Source of the DNA: CAWFGW01 sp963815495
Lineage (GTDB): Bacteria > Bacteroidota > Bacteroidia > Cytophagales > JAAEPT01
Direction: 5' to 3'
Assembly: GCA_963815495.1 (NCBI GenBank)
Contig: CAWFGW010000015.1
Coordinates: 124,001 to 188,000 of the forward strand
Length of the DNA stretch: 64,000 bases
In this document: positions 1 to 7,974 of the stretch, one piece after another
Layout: each line of letters opens with the position of its first letter
How positions within the stretch are numbered: the first letter of the stretch is position 1
Program-made: the position numbers and the translations under genes
The notes under the pieces: generated by a model
Seen by the model: the letters and a program-made list of their open reading frames with translations, nothing else
What the model was told of the DNA's origin: nothing
Database searches by the model: none

Positions 1-584
1 GTATTTGGGCAACTTCTTCGGCATTAATCTATAAAGGATTTTACCATTATTATCACCTCGAACGTTTTCAATCGGCCTTGACGAGCGGTAGCGTACCTGG
101 TGTTTCCGATGACTTTGGGGCTTCGCTCCATCAATTAGTTACAACGCTTTCATTATCCAACGTGATGGCAATGGGAGGCGTGTTTATGGTTTATTTTATT
201 GGTGGATATTTTCTTTTTGGGGCGTTGTTTGCCATTGTAGGTGCTGCTTCGGATTTGGAAACCGACACCCAACAGTTTTTATTTCCTATAACCATTCCAT
301 TATTGCTTTCTTTTATGTTGTTAGATGCTGTAATTGGTCAACCGAATGGCGCGTTAGCACAATTTTTATCGATCTTTCCTTTTACTTCTCCCATCGTTAT
401 GCCCGCTTGTTTTGGAACAGGTCAAATCGTTTGGTGGCAATTGTCCGTTTCTATCCTGTTTTTGGTAATTGGTTTTTTAGTCACCACATGGGTTGCTTCC
501 CGAATTTATCGCGTAGGGGTACTAGCGGCTGGAGCAAAAGTGAGTTATGGAACGTTAGTGAAGTGGTTTTTGGATAAAGATTAG
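1..584 (+). CDS. ABC-2 type transporter permease, C-terminal part (5' end outside window)
   Basis: The reading frame is open from base 3 with no stop before 582-584, so the gene starts upstream of the window. The TTG at 78 is an internal codon, not a real start. The visible part (about 193 residues) has four strongly hydrophobic segments: one around GGVFMVYFIGGYFLF, then LLLSFMLLDAVIG, a proline-rich stretch FPFTSPIVMPA, and a final helix before a short basic C-terminus ending KWFLDKD. This pattern, with the conserved FPFTSP stretch, is typical of NatB/ABC-2 family permeases that pair with a separate ATPase. The substrate cannot be told from this fragment. It ends 1 bp before the convergent end of the small lipoprotein gene. 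Confidence 0.8.
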   Translation, partial: IWATSSALIYKGFYHYYHLERFQSALTSGSVPGVSDDFGASLHQLVTTLSLSNVMAMGGVFMVYFIGGYFLFGALFAIVGAASDLETDTQQFLFPITIPLLLSFMLLDAVIGQPNGALAQFLSIFPFTSPIVMPACFGTGQIVWWQLSVSILFLVIGFLVTTWVASRIYRVGVLAAGAKVSYGTLVKWFLDKD

Positions 585-585
585 T

Positions 586-744
586 TTACTGATGATTTCG
601 GATATCACTCCACTTATCCGTTTTAAACTGCCCTTTACGTGTTTCTCCATGCGGGCATTGGTCTCCCATTGCATGTTTGTGTGAATGACAAGCAATTGAA
701 AAGAGAACTAACAATATAAACAGATATGGAGTTGTTTTCTTCAT
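586..744 (-). CDS. Small His/Cys-containing lipoprotein (unknown function)
   Basis: This 52-residue protein starts at MKKTTPYLF. The open frame extends 24 nt further upstream, but the inner Met gives a proper signal peptide. The hydrophobic stretch LFILLVLF is followed by a lipobox SIAC with the lipidated Cys at residue 19. The mature part is only about 34 residues, begins CHSHKHAMGDQCPHGE and is rich in His, so metal binding is possible but unproven. It lies about 33 bp downstream of hom on the same strand and is probably the last gene of the metX-hom transcript. I do not recognise the family. Its reality rests on the signal peptide and context. Confidence 0.5.
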   Translation of the reverse strand: MKKTTPYLFILLVLFSIACHSHKHAMGDQCPHGETRKGQFKTDKWSDIRNHQ

Positions 745-777
745 CGGTACAAAGTTAAGAACTTTCATTTAGCTATC

Positions 778-1974
778 TCAATCAATTATATTACCCGTAA
801 ATGCGATAAAGATATCGGCTGTATTCAATCGATCTTTTGCAGCTAATAATGCTTTTAATGAAATATGGCCTACCACGTAGTTGTTCTCGTCACTTTTATA
901 TTCCTCAGTGATTTTTACAAACTCAAAATAATCTAAGTTCTTCTTATCGTAATATCGGAAATATACTTCAAGCACGACATCTTGGGTTTGACTTATTTTG
1001 CTATGCAATTCACGCTTTTTATAAGCATATTTATAATTGTAAGTTAAAGCTGAAATATCGGAAACAACCGAAGAACCTGTAGGGAAACTACCTGCTCCTT
1101 TTCCTTTAAAAAAGTGGTTTTGGGAAAAGCTTGCTTCTATTTCTACTGCGTTGTCATCTAAGTTGACATAACTTAAATCACGTTCGTTTGAAACAAACTG
1201 CGGCAACACAAATAGACAAATTTCATTCTCATTCACCTTTCTTGCATGTGCTACATGTTTTATTACCACTTCTTTTTCTTTAGCATACTGCACATCGTAT
1301 TTATTGATGTTTTGAATACCATGCGTCACTATTTCATCAGTTCTTGGGAAATAACCATACGCGTGAGCAGTGATAATTGCCAATTTATACAAAGCATCAA
1401 AACCTACAATATCTAATGTTGGATTACTTTCCAGTAAACCTAAATCTTGCGCACGCTGCACTGTCAAATCATAATCTTTATTCTCATTGCAAACCCGAGT
1501 AAGAATATAGTTTGTAGACGCATTAAAAATGCCACTTACAGAATTCAACATTTCATTGTCATAATACTCTTCCAAGGTTCTAATAATTGGAATACTCCCG
1601 CAACTTGAACCTTCATACAATACCGATTTACCAGTCGATTTTTGTAATTCGTATATTTCTTGTAGGTGTTCTGCCAACATTTTTTTGTTGGATGTCACCA
1701 CATTTTTCCCACTTTGTAACGCTTCTTTTAAAATTTCAAAGGCTGCTTCAGCATCATCTATCAGTTCAACAATCAATTCAATTGCCGGATCATCCAACAA
1801 GTCATACTTATTGAAAGTAAAATGATTCATCGGCAAGTCCCGCTTTTTTTCAGGATGTTTGGCACAAATTTTTATGATCTCGGTATTAAGACTTTTACTG
1901 TTAATTAAAATATCATATACCCCATGTCCAACTACACCATAACCAAAAAGCCCTATTTTAATTGGATTGTTCAT
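778..1974 (-). CDS. hom: Homoserine dehydrogenase
   Basis: Catalyses NAD(P)H-dependent reduction of aspartate semialdehyde to homoserine, the branch point to threonine and methionine. The N-terminal Rossmann motif is GLFGYGVVGHG (residues 8-18). VTSNKK at 93-98 matches the family VTANK element. The catalytic segment ESNPTLDIVGFDALYKLAI (182-200) carries the conserved Glu182, Asp188, Asp193 and Lys197. At 398 residues it lacks room for the C-terminal ACT domain of many bacterial homologues, so allosteric threonine inhibition through ACT is unlikely. It lies 20 bp downstream of metX on the same strand, an arrangement that channels homoserine into methionine synthesis. Confidence 0.93.
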   Translation of the reverse strand: MNNPIKIGLFGYGVVGHGVYDILINSKSLNTEIIKICAKHPEKKRDLPMNHFTFNKYDLLDDPAIELIVELIDDAEAAFEILKEALQSGKNVVTSNKKMLAEHLQEIYELQKSTGKSVLYEGSSCGSIPIIRTLEEYYDNEMLNSVSGIFNASTNYILTRVCNENKDYDLTVQRAQDLGLLESNPTLDIVGFDALYKLAIITAHAYGYFPRTDEIVTHGIQNINKYDVQYAKEKEVVIKHVAHARKVNENEICLFVLPQFVSNERDLSYVNLDDNAVEIEASFSQNHFFKGKGAGSFPTGSSVVSDISALTYNYKYAYKKRELHSKISQTQDVVLEVYFRYYDKKNLDYFEFVKITEEYKSDENNYVVGHISLKALLAAKDRLNTADIFIAFTGNIID

Positions 1975-1994
1975 ATACTTGTGTTGTTAAAAGA

Positions 1995-3026
1995 TTAGTA
2001 GTTGACTTTATTTTTTGAATAGAAATTCAAAACGATGTCTGTGATTGCTGGTGCTTCAATCAGAAATCCATCATGTCCATAAAATGAATCTATTTCGGCA
2101 TATTCAGCTCCTGTAATTCCTGCTGCCAACGCTTGTTGTTCCGAAACAGGAAATAAAACATCCGTTGAGATTGCAATCACTAGTGTGTTCGCTTTCACCA
2201 ACTTTAATGCCGCCTCAACGCTACCTCTGCCTCGACCTACTTGATGCGAATCCATGGCTTTAGACAAGGTGAAATAAGAATGCACATTAAAGCGCTTCAC
2301 AAATTTTTCTCCTTGATATTTCTGATAAGAGGATGCTTTATAATGATCTATTTTTTCGATATCAGTTTCCGATTGGGTGTTCCAGTAGGCAGCATAGTTT
2401 CTATATGAAAACATGGCTACCGAACGAGCGGCACGTAATCCATTTTGAGCAGCATCTGGTCGATGTTCTTTCCAGGTAGTATCTGACTCAATACACATCC
2501 GTTGCGTTTCATTTAAAGCAATACCCCAAGGTGAGTTTTTTGCATTAGTTGCCAACAAAACCATGTTTTCAAACACTTCTGATTTCATAATGGACCATTC
2601 TAAGGCTTGCATTCCACCCATTGACCCCCCGATAAGGGTATGTATTTTATCAAATTCTAAATCTTGTCGCAGTAATTCAAGTGCACCAACCATATCCCGA
2701 ATGGTTAATAAGGGAAAATCCTTTAAATACAATTTTTGTGTATTGGGATTGGTGTCTAACGGACCACTAGAACCATAGCAAGATCCTAAGTTATTGACGC
2801 AGATGATGAAATGTTTAGCTGGATCATATAGTTTCCCAGTACCTATTAATCCTTCCCACCAGTCTTCTGCTTCAGCATTTGCTGTCAGGGCATGAATTAT
2901 CCAGATTACATTGCTCTTATCTGCGTTCAACTTACCTAGCGTGCAATACTTCAACTGAAACCGATGAAGTTCTTCTCCACATTCAAGTTGGTAGGGGTCG
3001 TTATGTTTAAATAAATGATGCTCCAT
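1995..3026 (-). CDS. metX: Homoserine O-acetyltransferase (MetX family)
   Basis: An alpha/beta-hydrolase-fold acyltransferase that activates homoserine for methionine synthesis. The nucleophile elbow GGSMGGMQ places Ser135 as catalytic. The other triad members are Asp289 in ISTDVLFP and His318 in YGHDGF. The early HALTAN motif and NNLGSCYGSSGP are family signatures. The length (343) is normal. Acetyl versus succinyl specificity cannot be settled by eye, so the acetyltransferase name follows the usual family label. The gene heads an operon with hom downstream and starts at ATG (3026). A TATTTTTG box sits about 18 bp upstream. Confidence 0.93.
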   Translation of the reverse strand: MEHHLFKHNDPYQLECGEELHRFQLKYCTLGKLNADKSNVIWIIHALTANAEAEDWWEGLIGTGKLYDPAKHFIICVNNLGSCYGSSGPLDTNPNTQKLYLKDFPLLTIRDMVGALELLRQDLEFDKIHTLIGGSMGGMQALEWSIMKSEVFENMVLLATNAKNSPWGIALNETQRMCIESDTTWKEHRPDAAQNGLRAARSVAMFSYRNYAAYWNTQSETDIEKIDHYKASSYQKYQGEKFVKRFNVHSYFTLSKAMDSHQVGRGRGSVEAALKLVKANTLVIAISTDVLFPVSEQQALAAGITGAEYAEIDSFYGHDGFLIEAPAITDIVLNFYSKNKVNY

Positions 3027-3044
3027 TCATGCAATAGAAAGCGC

Positions 3045-3052
3045 CAAAAATA
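3045..3052 (-). promoter_or_regulatory. Candidate -7 element (TAnnTTTG) for metX-hom
   Basis: On the minus strand the sequence reads TATTTTTG, matching the Bacteroidota consensus TAnnTTTG, 18 bp before the metX ATG. The nearest upstream TTG is only 15 bp away (19-21 is usual), so the -33 box is weak. No SAM-binding riboswitch was recognised in the 169-bp gap to the divergent receptor gene. Confidence 0.4.
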
Positions 3053-3195
3053 CACTTTATCCTATTCAATTAAAAACACTAGTATTACGCCTTTTTTTAG
3101 CCATACAGAAAAATAAATTGTTCAAATTTTAGATTAGTCTAAACTTATATTATGTTTACGCTAATCATTAATTAAGCCAAAGCTAAACCATAGTC

Positions 3196-5466
3196 GTGAT
3201 ACGCTTATTCTATCTATTGACATTTCTCCTTTATATGCATTGTAGTGCACAGCAAGGGAGAATCCATGGCGTTGTATCAAGTCAAGAGGGGAGCATTCCC
3301 TTTAGTACTATTGAAATAGGTGATCTTAAAATAATTACTGGTATTGATGGTGAATATAGCATTAGCATTGACACAGGTCTATACAAAATAACGGCCAGTG
3401 CATTTGGTTATCGCTCAGAGACCAAAAAAATATTGCTGACTATCTACGAAGTCAAAACGGTTAATTTTCAACTTACTACAAGCGTTAACCAGTTGGAAGA
3501 AGTGGTCATAACTGGAACCATGAAACCTGTTAGCAAGTCGGAGAGTTCTGTGCCAGTAGAAATTTATACACCTGAATTTTTTAAGAAAAATCCAACTCCC
3601 AACGTATTTGAAGCATTACAAAACGTAAATGGCGTTCGCCCGCAACTCAACTGTAGTGTCTGCAACACCGGGGATATACACATTAATGGCTTAGAAGGGC
3701 CATATACGATGGTTTTAATCGATGGTATGCCAATAGTCAGCAGTCTCTCTACGGTGTATGGGTTGTCTGGAATTCCTAACTCCCTGATTCAGCGAATAGA
3801 AATAGTAAAGGGTCCCGCTTCCTCGTTATATGGCTCTGAAGCAGTTGGCGGTTTAATTAACATAATCACAAAAACCCCAGAAGATGCACCTATTGTTTCT
3901 GCGGATGCCTTTACAACCTCATGGTTAGAACACAATGTTGATTTAGGATTTAAAAATACTGTTGGAGAAAACTCCTCTTTTTTAACAGGTGTAAACTATT
4001 ATAACTATAACTATAAAGTAGACAATAACAATGATAATTTCACGGATGTGACACTTCAGAATAGGATTTCAATTTTTGAAAAATTTACGCTTAAAAGAAC
4101 CCAAAACCGACAGTTTAGTCTAGCTGCACGCTATTTCACGGAAGACCGATGGGGTGGTGAAATGAACTGGACACCAGAGTTTCGCGGAGGCGATAGCATT
4201 TATGGCGAAAACATCATCACCAACCGATGGGAAATTATCGGGAAGTATGATTTGCCAATCAAAGAAAAAGTGTCTGCTCAGTTTTCATTAAACAGCCATG
4301 ATCAAAATTCCGCTTATGGAACAACCTATTATCTTGCTAATCAAAAAATTAGCTTTGGTCAGTTGATTTGGGATAAGCGCATCAAAAAACATGATTTGTT
4401 AGCAGGAGTAGCGCTTCGCCATACCTATTATGATGACAACACCCCTGCGACCGCTACCTTCGATAGTGCTAATAACCCTAACAAAACATTGCTGCCAGGT
4501 ATCTTTCTTCAAGATGAAATCAATTTTACTAGCAAACAAAAACTCTTGCTAGGTGCTCGATACGACTACAACTCCAATCACGGTAACATTTTCACTCCAC
4601 GCATTGGCTATAAGTATGCTTTTAACAAAAAAAACATCGTGCGGCTGAATTCAGGTACTGGCTTTAGAGTGGTGAATTTATTTACCGAAGACCATGCTGC
4701 ACTAACGGGAGCAAGAAAAGTCCTCATTGAGGAGGAGTTAAACCCTGAACAAAGTTACAACGTGAATTTAAACTACGAGAAAAAAATATTTCCATCTGAT
4801 GATGTCTTTATTGGTCTCGATTTTTCTGCTTGGTACACGTATTTCACGAATCAAATTATACCTGATTATGAAACCAACCCCGATCAAATCATATATAAAA
4901 ACTTAGATGGTTACGCCCAAAGCCGCGGCATCAGCTTAAATGCTGATATAATTATTGGGGAACGTTTAAAAATATTAGCAGGAGGAACTGTGATGGATGT
5001 TTCTTTTGTCGAAGAAGGAGTGAAGGAAAGACCTTTTCTGACTGAAAACTGGACGGGTGTGTGGGCGGTAACTTACTCTTTGCCCAAATTAAATTTAACG
5101 GTGGATTACTCAGGTAACATTTATGGTTCAATGCGCTTGCCCTTAGCCGGTGAACTTGATCCTCGTAGAGCAACATCACCCGTATGGAGTATTCAAAACA
5201 TTCAGTTCTCCTATCAAAAAAAGGGAAGTCCGTTAAAAGTTTTTGGTGGAATTAAAAACCTGTTGAACTGGACACCAAACAAAAACAATCCATTTATCAT
5301 TGCAAGAAGCAATGATCCATTTGATAAAAATGTAGAATACGATAGTAATGGTCAAATAATTTCAACACCAAACAACCCCTACGGTTTAAGCTTTGATCCT
5401 ACATACGTGTATGCTCCTAATCAAGGTTTGCGACTTTTTCTGGGACTAAATGTAGCACTCAATTGA
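3196..5466 (+). CDS. TonB-dependent outer-membrane receptor with N-terminal carboxypeptidase-D-like domain
   Basis: A 756-residue outer-membrane transporter. A short signal peptide ends near CSAQQ (residue 20). A CarboxypepD_reg-like beta-sandwich (about 22-95) and a TonB-box-like EEVVITGT (101-108) follow. The plug (about 115-225) contains MVLIDGMPIV, IEIVKGPASSLYGSEA and GGLINIITK, and the rest is a 22-strand-type barrel. The plug has an unusual cysteine pair NCSVCN (Cys153, Cys156). The start is GTG at 3196, since no upstream ATG gives a signal peptide. The next gene, a thioredoxin-fold protein, overlaps its stop by 1 nt (TGATG), so the two are translationally coupled. The substrate is unknown; a metal or metal chelate is a reasonable guess from the Cys pair and redox partner. 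Confidence 0.9.
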   Translation: MIRLFYLLTFLLYMHCSAQQGRIHGVVSSQEGSIPFSTIEIGDLKIITGIDGEYSISIDTGLYKITASAFGYRSETKKILLTIYEVKTVNFQLTTSVNQLEEVVITGTMKPVSKSESSVPVEIYTPEFFKKNPTPNVFEALQNVNGVRPQLNCSVCNTGDIHINGLEGPYTMVLIDGMPIVSSLSTVYGLSGIPNSLIQRIEIVKGPASSLYGSEAVGGLINIITKTPEDAPIVSADAFTTSWLEHNVDLGFKNTVGENSSFLTGVNYYNYNYKVDNNNDNFTDVTLQNRISIFEKFTLKRTQNRQFSLAARYFTEDRWGGEMNWTPEFRGGDSIYGENIITNRWEIIGKYDLPIKEKVSAQFSLNSHDQNSAYGTTYYLANQKISFGQLIWDKRIKKHDLLAGVALRHTYYDDNTPATATFDSANNPNKTLLPGIFLQDEINFTSKQKLLLGARYDYNSNHGNIFTPRIGYKYAFNKKNIVRLNSGTGFRVVNLFTEDHAALTGARKVLIEEELNPEQSYNVNLNYEKKIFPSDDVFIGLDFSAWYTYFTNQIIPDYETNPDQIIYKNLDGYAQSRGISLNADIIIGERLKILAGGTVMDVSFVEEGVKERPFLTENWTGVWAVTYSLPKLNLTVDYSGNIYGSMRLPLAGELDPRRATSPVWSIQNIQFSYQKKGSPLKVFGGIKNLLNWTPNKNNPFIIARSNDPFDKNVEYDSNGQIISTPNNPYGLSFDPTYVYAPNQGLRLFLGLNVALN

Positions 5467-5864
5467 TGAAAAGTCTTTTCACCATTTCACTAATTATTAT
5501 TAGTACCTGTTGTTTCGGTCAACTAAAAACAGTGTCCATAAGCGAACTTGAATCTTTAATGGTCAATGAGCCAAGACCAGTATACCTATTCTTACATACT
5601 GAGTGGTGTAGTATATGTTTGATGATGGAAGAAACCACGTTGAAGGATAAACAAATTATAAACCTGCTAAATGAACACTTTTACTGTAGCTTTTTTAATC
5701 CTGAGAAAGAAACTGTCCACAAAAAACTCTTACCAATCATAAATACCCACAAAATATATCCTTCGAGCATTTTCTTTAACTCAGATTTTGAGTTTTTGGC
5801 AAAAAAAGAAGGGCTACTTAAAAAAGAAGCCCTTATGGAAATACTAATAGCTATTGTTAATTAG
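5466..5864 (+). CDS. Periplasmic thioredoxin-fold protein with CxxC, coupled to the TonB receptor
   Basis: A 132-residue exported protein whose signal peptide ends at CCFGQ. The active-site-like motif is EWCSIC (Cys48, Cys51), followed by a short thioredoxin-like fold with YPSSIFFN as the equivalent of the cis-Pro loop region. The real start is the ATG at 5466, which overlaps the receptor's TGA. A TTG one codon earlier is less likely. It probably reduces or isomerises disulfides in the periplasm, perhaps on the receptor's plug cysteines or a partner of its substrate; that link is inferred only from coupling. It converges on, and overlaps by 4 bp, the next minus-strand gene. Confidence 0.75.
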   Translation: MKSLFTISLIIISTCCFGQLKTVSISELESLMVNEPRPVYLFLHTEWCSICLMMEETTLKDKQIINLLNEHFYCSFFNPEKETVHKKLLPIINTHKIYPSSIFFNSDFEFLAKKEGLLKKEALMEILIAIVN

Positions 5865-6277
5865 TGAATTTTTTTAAATCCTACTTTACAAATCCCATGA
5901 GCTCTAGATCTTTTGGGATCTAAAGAAATAGTATAAAGTTTTGTGGCCTTGCACTCAAATATTACTGAACTCAAACACGCATTATGTACTTCATCATAAT
6001 TGGTCAAAACCAACTTATCATTTTCATCTCTCATCTGAATAACCACATCACAATCATTGTTTTCCAGTAGGATGTTGTATTCCATATTTTTGTTTAACAA
6101 TATTTTTTGTTCAATGTGGTCATGACCAAGTTCAGCACTTTCATGTGTAATACTAAACGTTTTGAAGTAAGTGAAGCCTTCTAATAAAGACGTATTGTTT
6201 TGAAAAGAAGAAGAAAAAGAACTTAGAATGATTATCATGCTAAGTAAAGAAGCTGTTTTGAAAATGTTTGAACTCAT
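5861..6277 (-). CDS. Secreted protein of unknown function
   Basis: A 138-residue ORF with an N-terminal hydrophobic signal segment (TASLLSMIIILSSFSSS) and a soluble beta-rich remainder with Cys at NDCDVV, HNACLS, FECKAT and HGICKV, which could form two disulfides. I do not recognise a family. It stands alone between a converging receptor operon and the rhomboid-containing operon. The opposite strand holds no competing ORF. Expression is supported only by the signal peptide and normal codon use. Confidence 0.55.
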   Translation of the reverse strand: MSSNIFKTASLLSMIIILSSFSSSFQNNTSLLEGFTYFKTFSITHESAELGHDHIEQKILLNKNMEYNILLENNDCDVVIQMRDENDKLVLTNYDEVHNACLSSVIFECKATKLYTISLDPKRSRAHGICKVGFKKIH

Positions 6278-6390
6278 AGTATTACTGTTTAAAATTTTCT
6301 GGTTTAATCACAAACTTAATGCCTAAAAAGTTTTTTTGCAAATTTTTATCAAAAACTTACACTATTATAATTGGGAATTAAAAATTTTGT

Positions 6391-7002
6391 TTAATTAAAA
6401 AGCTGATTAATAAATGATAAAAATAATTCTGGCTTTAAAACTATTAAATATATTACACCAAAAACACTTCCCCATAAATGAGCAGAATGATTAATATGAT
6501 CCGATTGGCGCTTATCTTGATACGTGCAATAAGCTAGATAACCAACGCCATAAACGATGGCTGGCATAGGAATTAGAAAAAAATACAGTTTTTCTAAGGG
6601 GTAAATAAAAATGAAAGCAAAAACCACTGAAGACACGCCTCCAGAAGCCCCAAGAGAGCGATAGTAGGGAGAAGTACGATGGCGTAAATAAGTTGGGATT
6701 TCTGAAACAATAACGCCTATAAGAAACAAAGCTAAAAAATGAAAGTGCCAGGTAGCTCCAAAAACATGCGGAAAAGTATATTGCAAGGCTTCTCCAAAAT
6801 TCCACAAAACAAATAGGTTAAAACCTAAATGAATGTAGTCAGCGTGTACAAACCCTGAAGTAAGGAAACGGTAGTACTGACCTTTTTCTTTGACGAGATA
6901 CGGAATAAAAATCAATTTATTCATAACGTTTGAGTCTTTCCAGGCCCAAAAGCTTATTCCACCTATCGCAAGGAGCAATACCGTTAGTACATCTAAATCC
7001 AC
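6391..7002 (-). CDS. Rhomboid family intramembrane serine protease
   Basis: A 203-residue polytopic membrane protease. The catalytic dyad is visible: Ser120 in SLGASGGVS and His175 in NHSAHLWGS. The oxyanion/gate motif HADYIHLGFNLFVLW carries His53, His58 and Asn62 (HxxxN). About six transmembrane segments are evident, the usual core number. Its start lies directly against the stop of the polyprenyl synthase gene, so it is the last gene of rnr-polyprenyl synthase-rhomboid. Substrates are unknown. Confidence 0.85.
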   Translation of the reverse strand: MDLDVLTVLLLAIGGISFWAWKDSNVMNKLIFIPYLVKEKGQYYRFLTSGFVHADYIHLGFNLFVLWNFGEALQYTFPHVFGATWHFHFLALFLIGVIVSEIPTYLRHRTSPYYRSLGASGGVSSVVFAFIFIYPLEKLYFFLIPMPAIVYGVGYLAYCTYQDKRQSDHINHSAHLWGSVFGVIYLIVLKPELFLSFINQLFN

Positions 7003-7974
7003 TTATTTTATTCGGTTTAAAATATCATTTGTAAACAGTCGGAGGATTTCTTTTCGTGATGTGTCAGCGTCTATGGAATTTAGTAATTCAAAGCCTTCGT
7101 CAAAGTAATTATTCATAACTTGTTCAGCTTTTGTTATCACACCAATTTCGTTATATAAGTCAGTTACTCTCTTCACTTTTTCTTCTGCACTGAAACCATC
7201 TCGCGTAATCCAATATTCCAATTTACTTCGTTGTTCAGCATTCGCTTCCTTTAAAGCCGTGATGAGCAGAAAGGTTTTTTTGTTGGAGATAATATCGCCA
7301 CCAACCTGTTTGCCGAAATCTTTTGCATCACCGTAAACATCCAGAATATCATCTTTGAGTTGAAAGCCAAGGCCGATAGCATCCCCAAATTGTTTGATTT
7401 TTTGAGCGTCAGCATCGTTAGCCCCACCTAAAATAGCTCCCATCTGTAAGCTAAACCCTAATAACACAGCCGTTTTCAGGCGAATCATTTCTAAATATTC
7501 TTCAACAGACACATCGTTTCTTGATTCAAAGTTCATGTCGTACTGTTGGCCTTCGCAAACTTCTAACGCAGTCTGATTAAACAACCGAATCACTTTTTTA
7601 TATAACACTGGTTCCAAATCGTCCAAGGCATCATATGCTTTGATCATCATCGCATCACCAGATAGAATAGCGGTGTTATCATTCCACTGCGTGTGTACGG
7701 TTGCCTTACCTCTTCGAAGGGGTGCTTCATCCATGATGTCATCGTGCATCAAAGTAAAGTTATGAAAAACCTCAACTGATAATGATGGTTTAAGTGCATC
7801 TTCCCATTCATTGGAAAACAAATACTTACCCAATAAAACCAACATAGGGCGAAGTCGCTTGCCTCCAAGAGAAAGAATATAACTTACTGGTTGGTATAAC
7901 TCTTTTGGTTCGGCAGGTAATTCAAATTTTTCCAGTTCCGAATTTACTGCTTCAATTACTTTTTTAATGTCCAT
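7003..7974 (-). CDS. Polyprenyl diphosphate synthase (trans-isoprenyl synthase family)
   Basis: Condenses isopentenyl diphosphate with allylic diphosphates for quinone or carotenoid side chains. GGKRLRP (38-44), the first Asp-rich motif HDDIMD (Asp78, Asp79, Asp82), GQQYDM and the second Asp-rich motif LKDDILD (Asp208, Asp209, Asp212) are all present. The length (323) is normal for this family. Product chain length (farnesyl, geranylgeranyl or longer) cannot be fixed by eye. It abuts rnr upstream and the rhomboid gene downstream with no spacer. Confidence 0.9.
   Translation of the reverse strand: MDIKKVIEAVNSELEKFELPAEPKELYQPVSYILSLGGKRLRPMLVLLGKYLFSNEWEDALKPSLSVEVFHNFTLMHDDIMDEAPLRRGKATVHTQWNDNTAILSGDAMMIKAYDALDDLEPVLYKKVIRLFNQTALEVCEGQQYDMNFESRNDVSVEEYLEMIRLKTAVLLGFSLQMGAILGGANDADAQKIKQFGDAIGLGFQLKDDILDVYGDAKDFGKQVGGDIISNKKTFLLITALKEANAEQRSKLEYWITRDGFSAEEKVKRVTDLYNEIGVITKAEQVMNNYFDEGFELLNSIDADTSRKEILRLFTNDILNRIK

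Noticed and set aside
3027..3195. SAM riboswitch upstream of metX
   Set aside because: The 169-bp gap shows no recognisable SAM-I, SAM-II or SAM-IV structure; only a -7 box was found.
6512..6805. 97-residue minus-strand ORF overlapping the rhomboid gene
   Set aside because: It is an alternative frame of the same strand in the rhomboid coding region; the rhomboid catalytic motifs fix the true frame.
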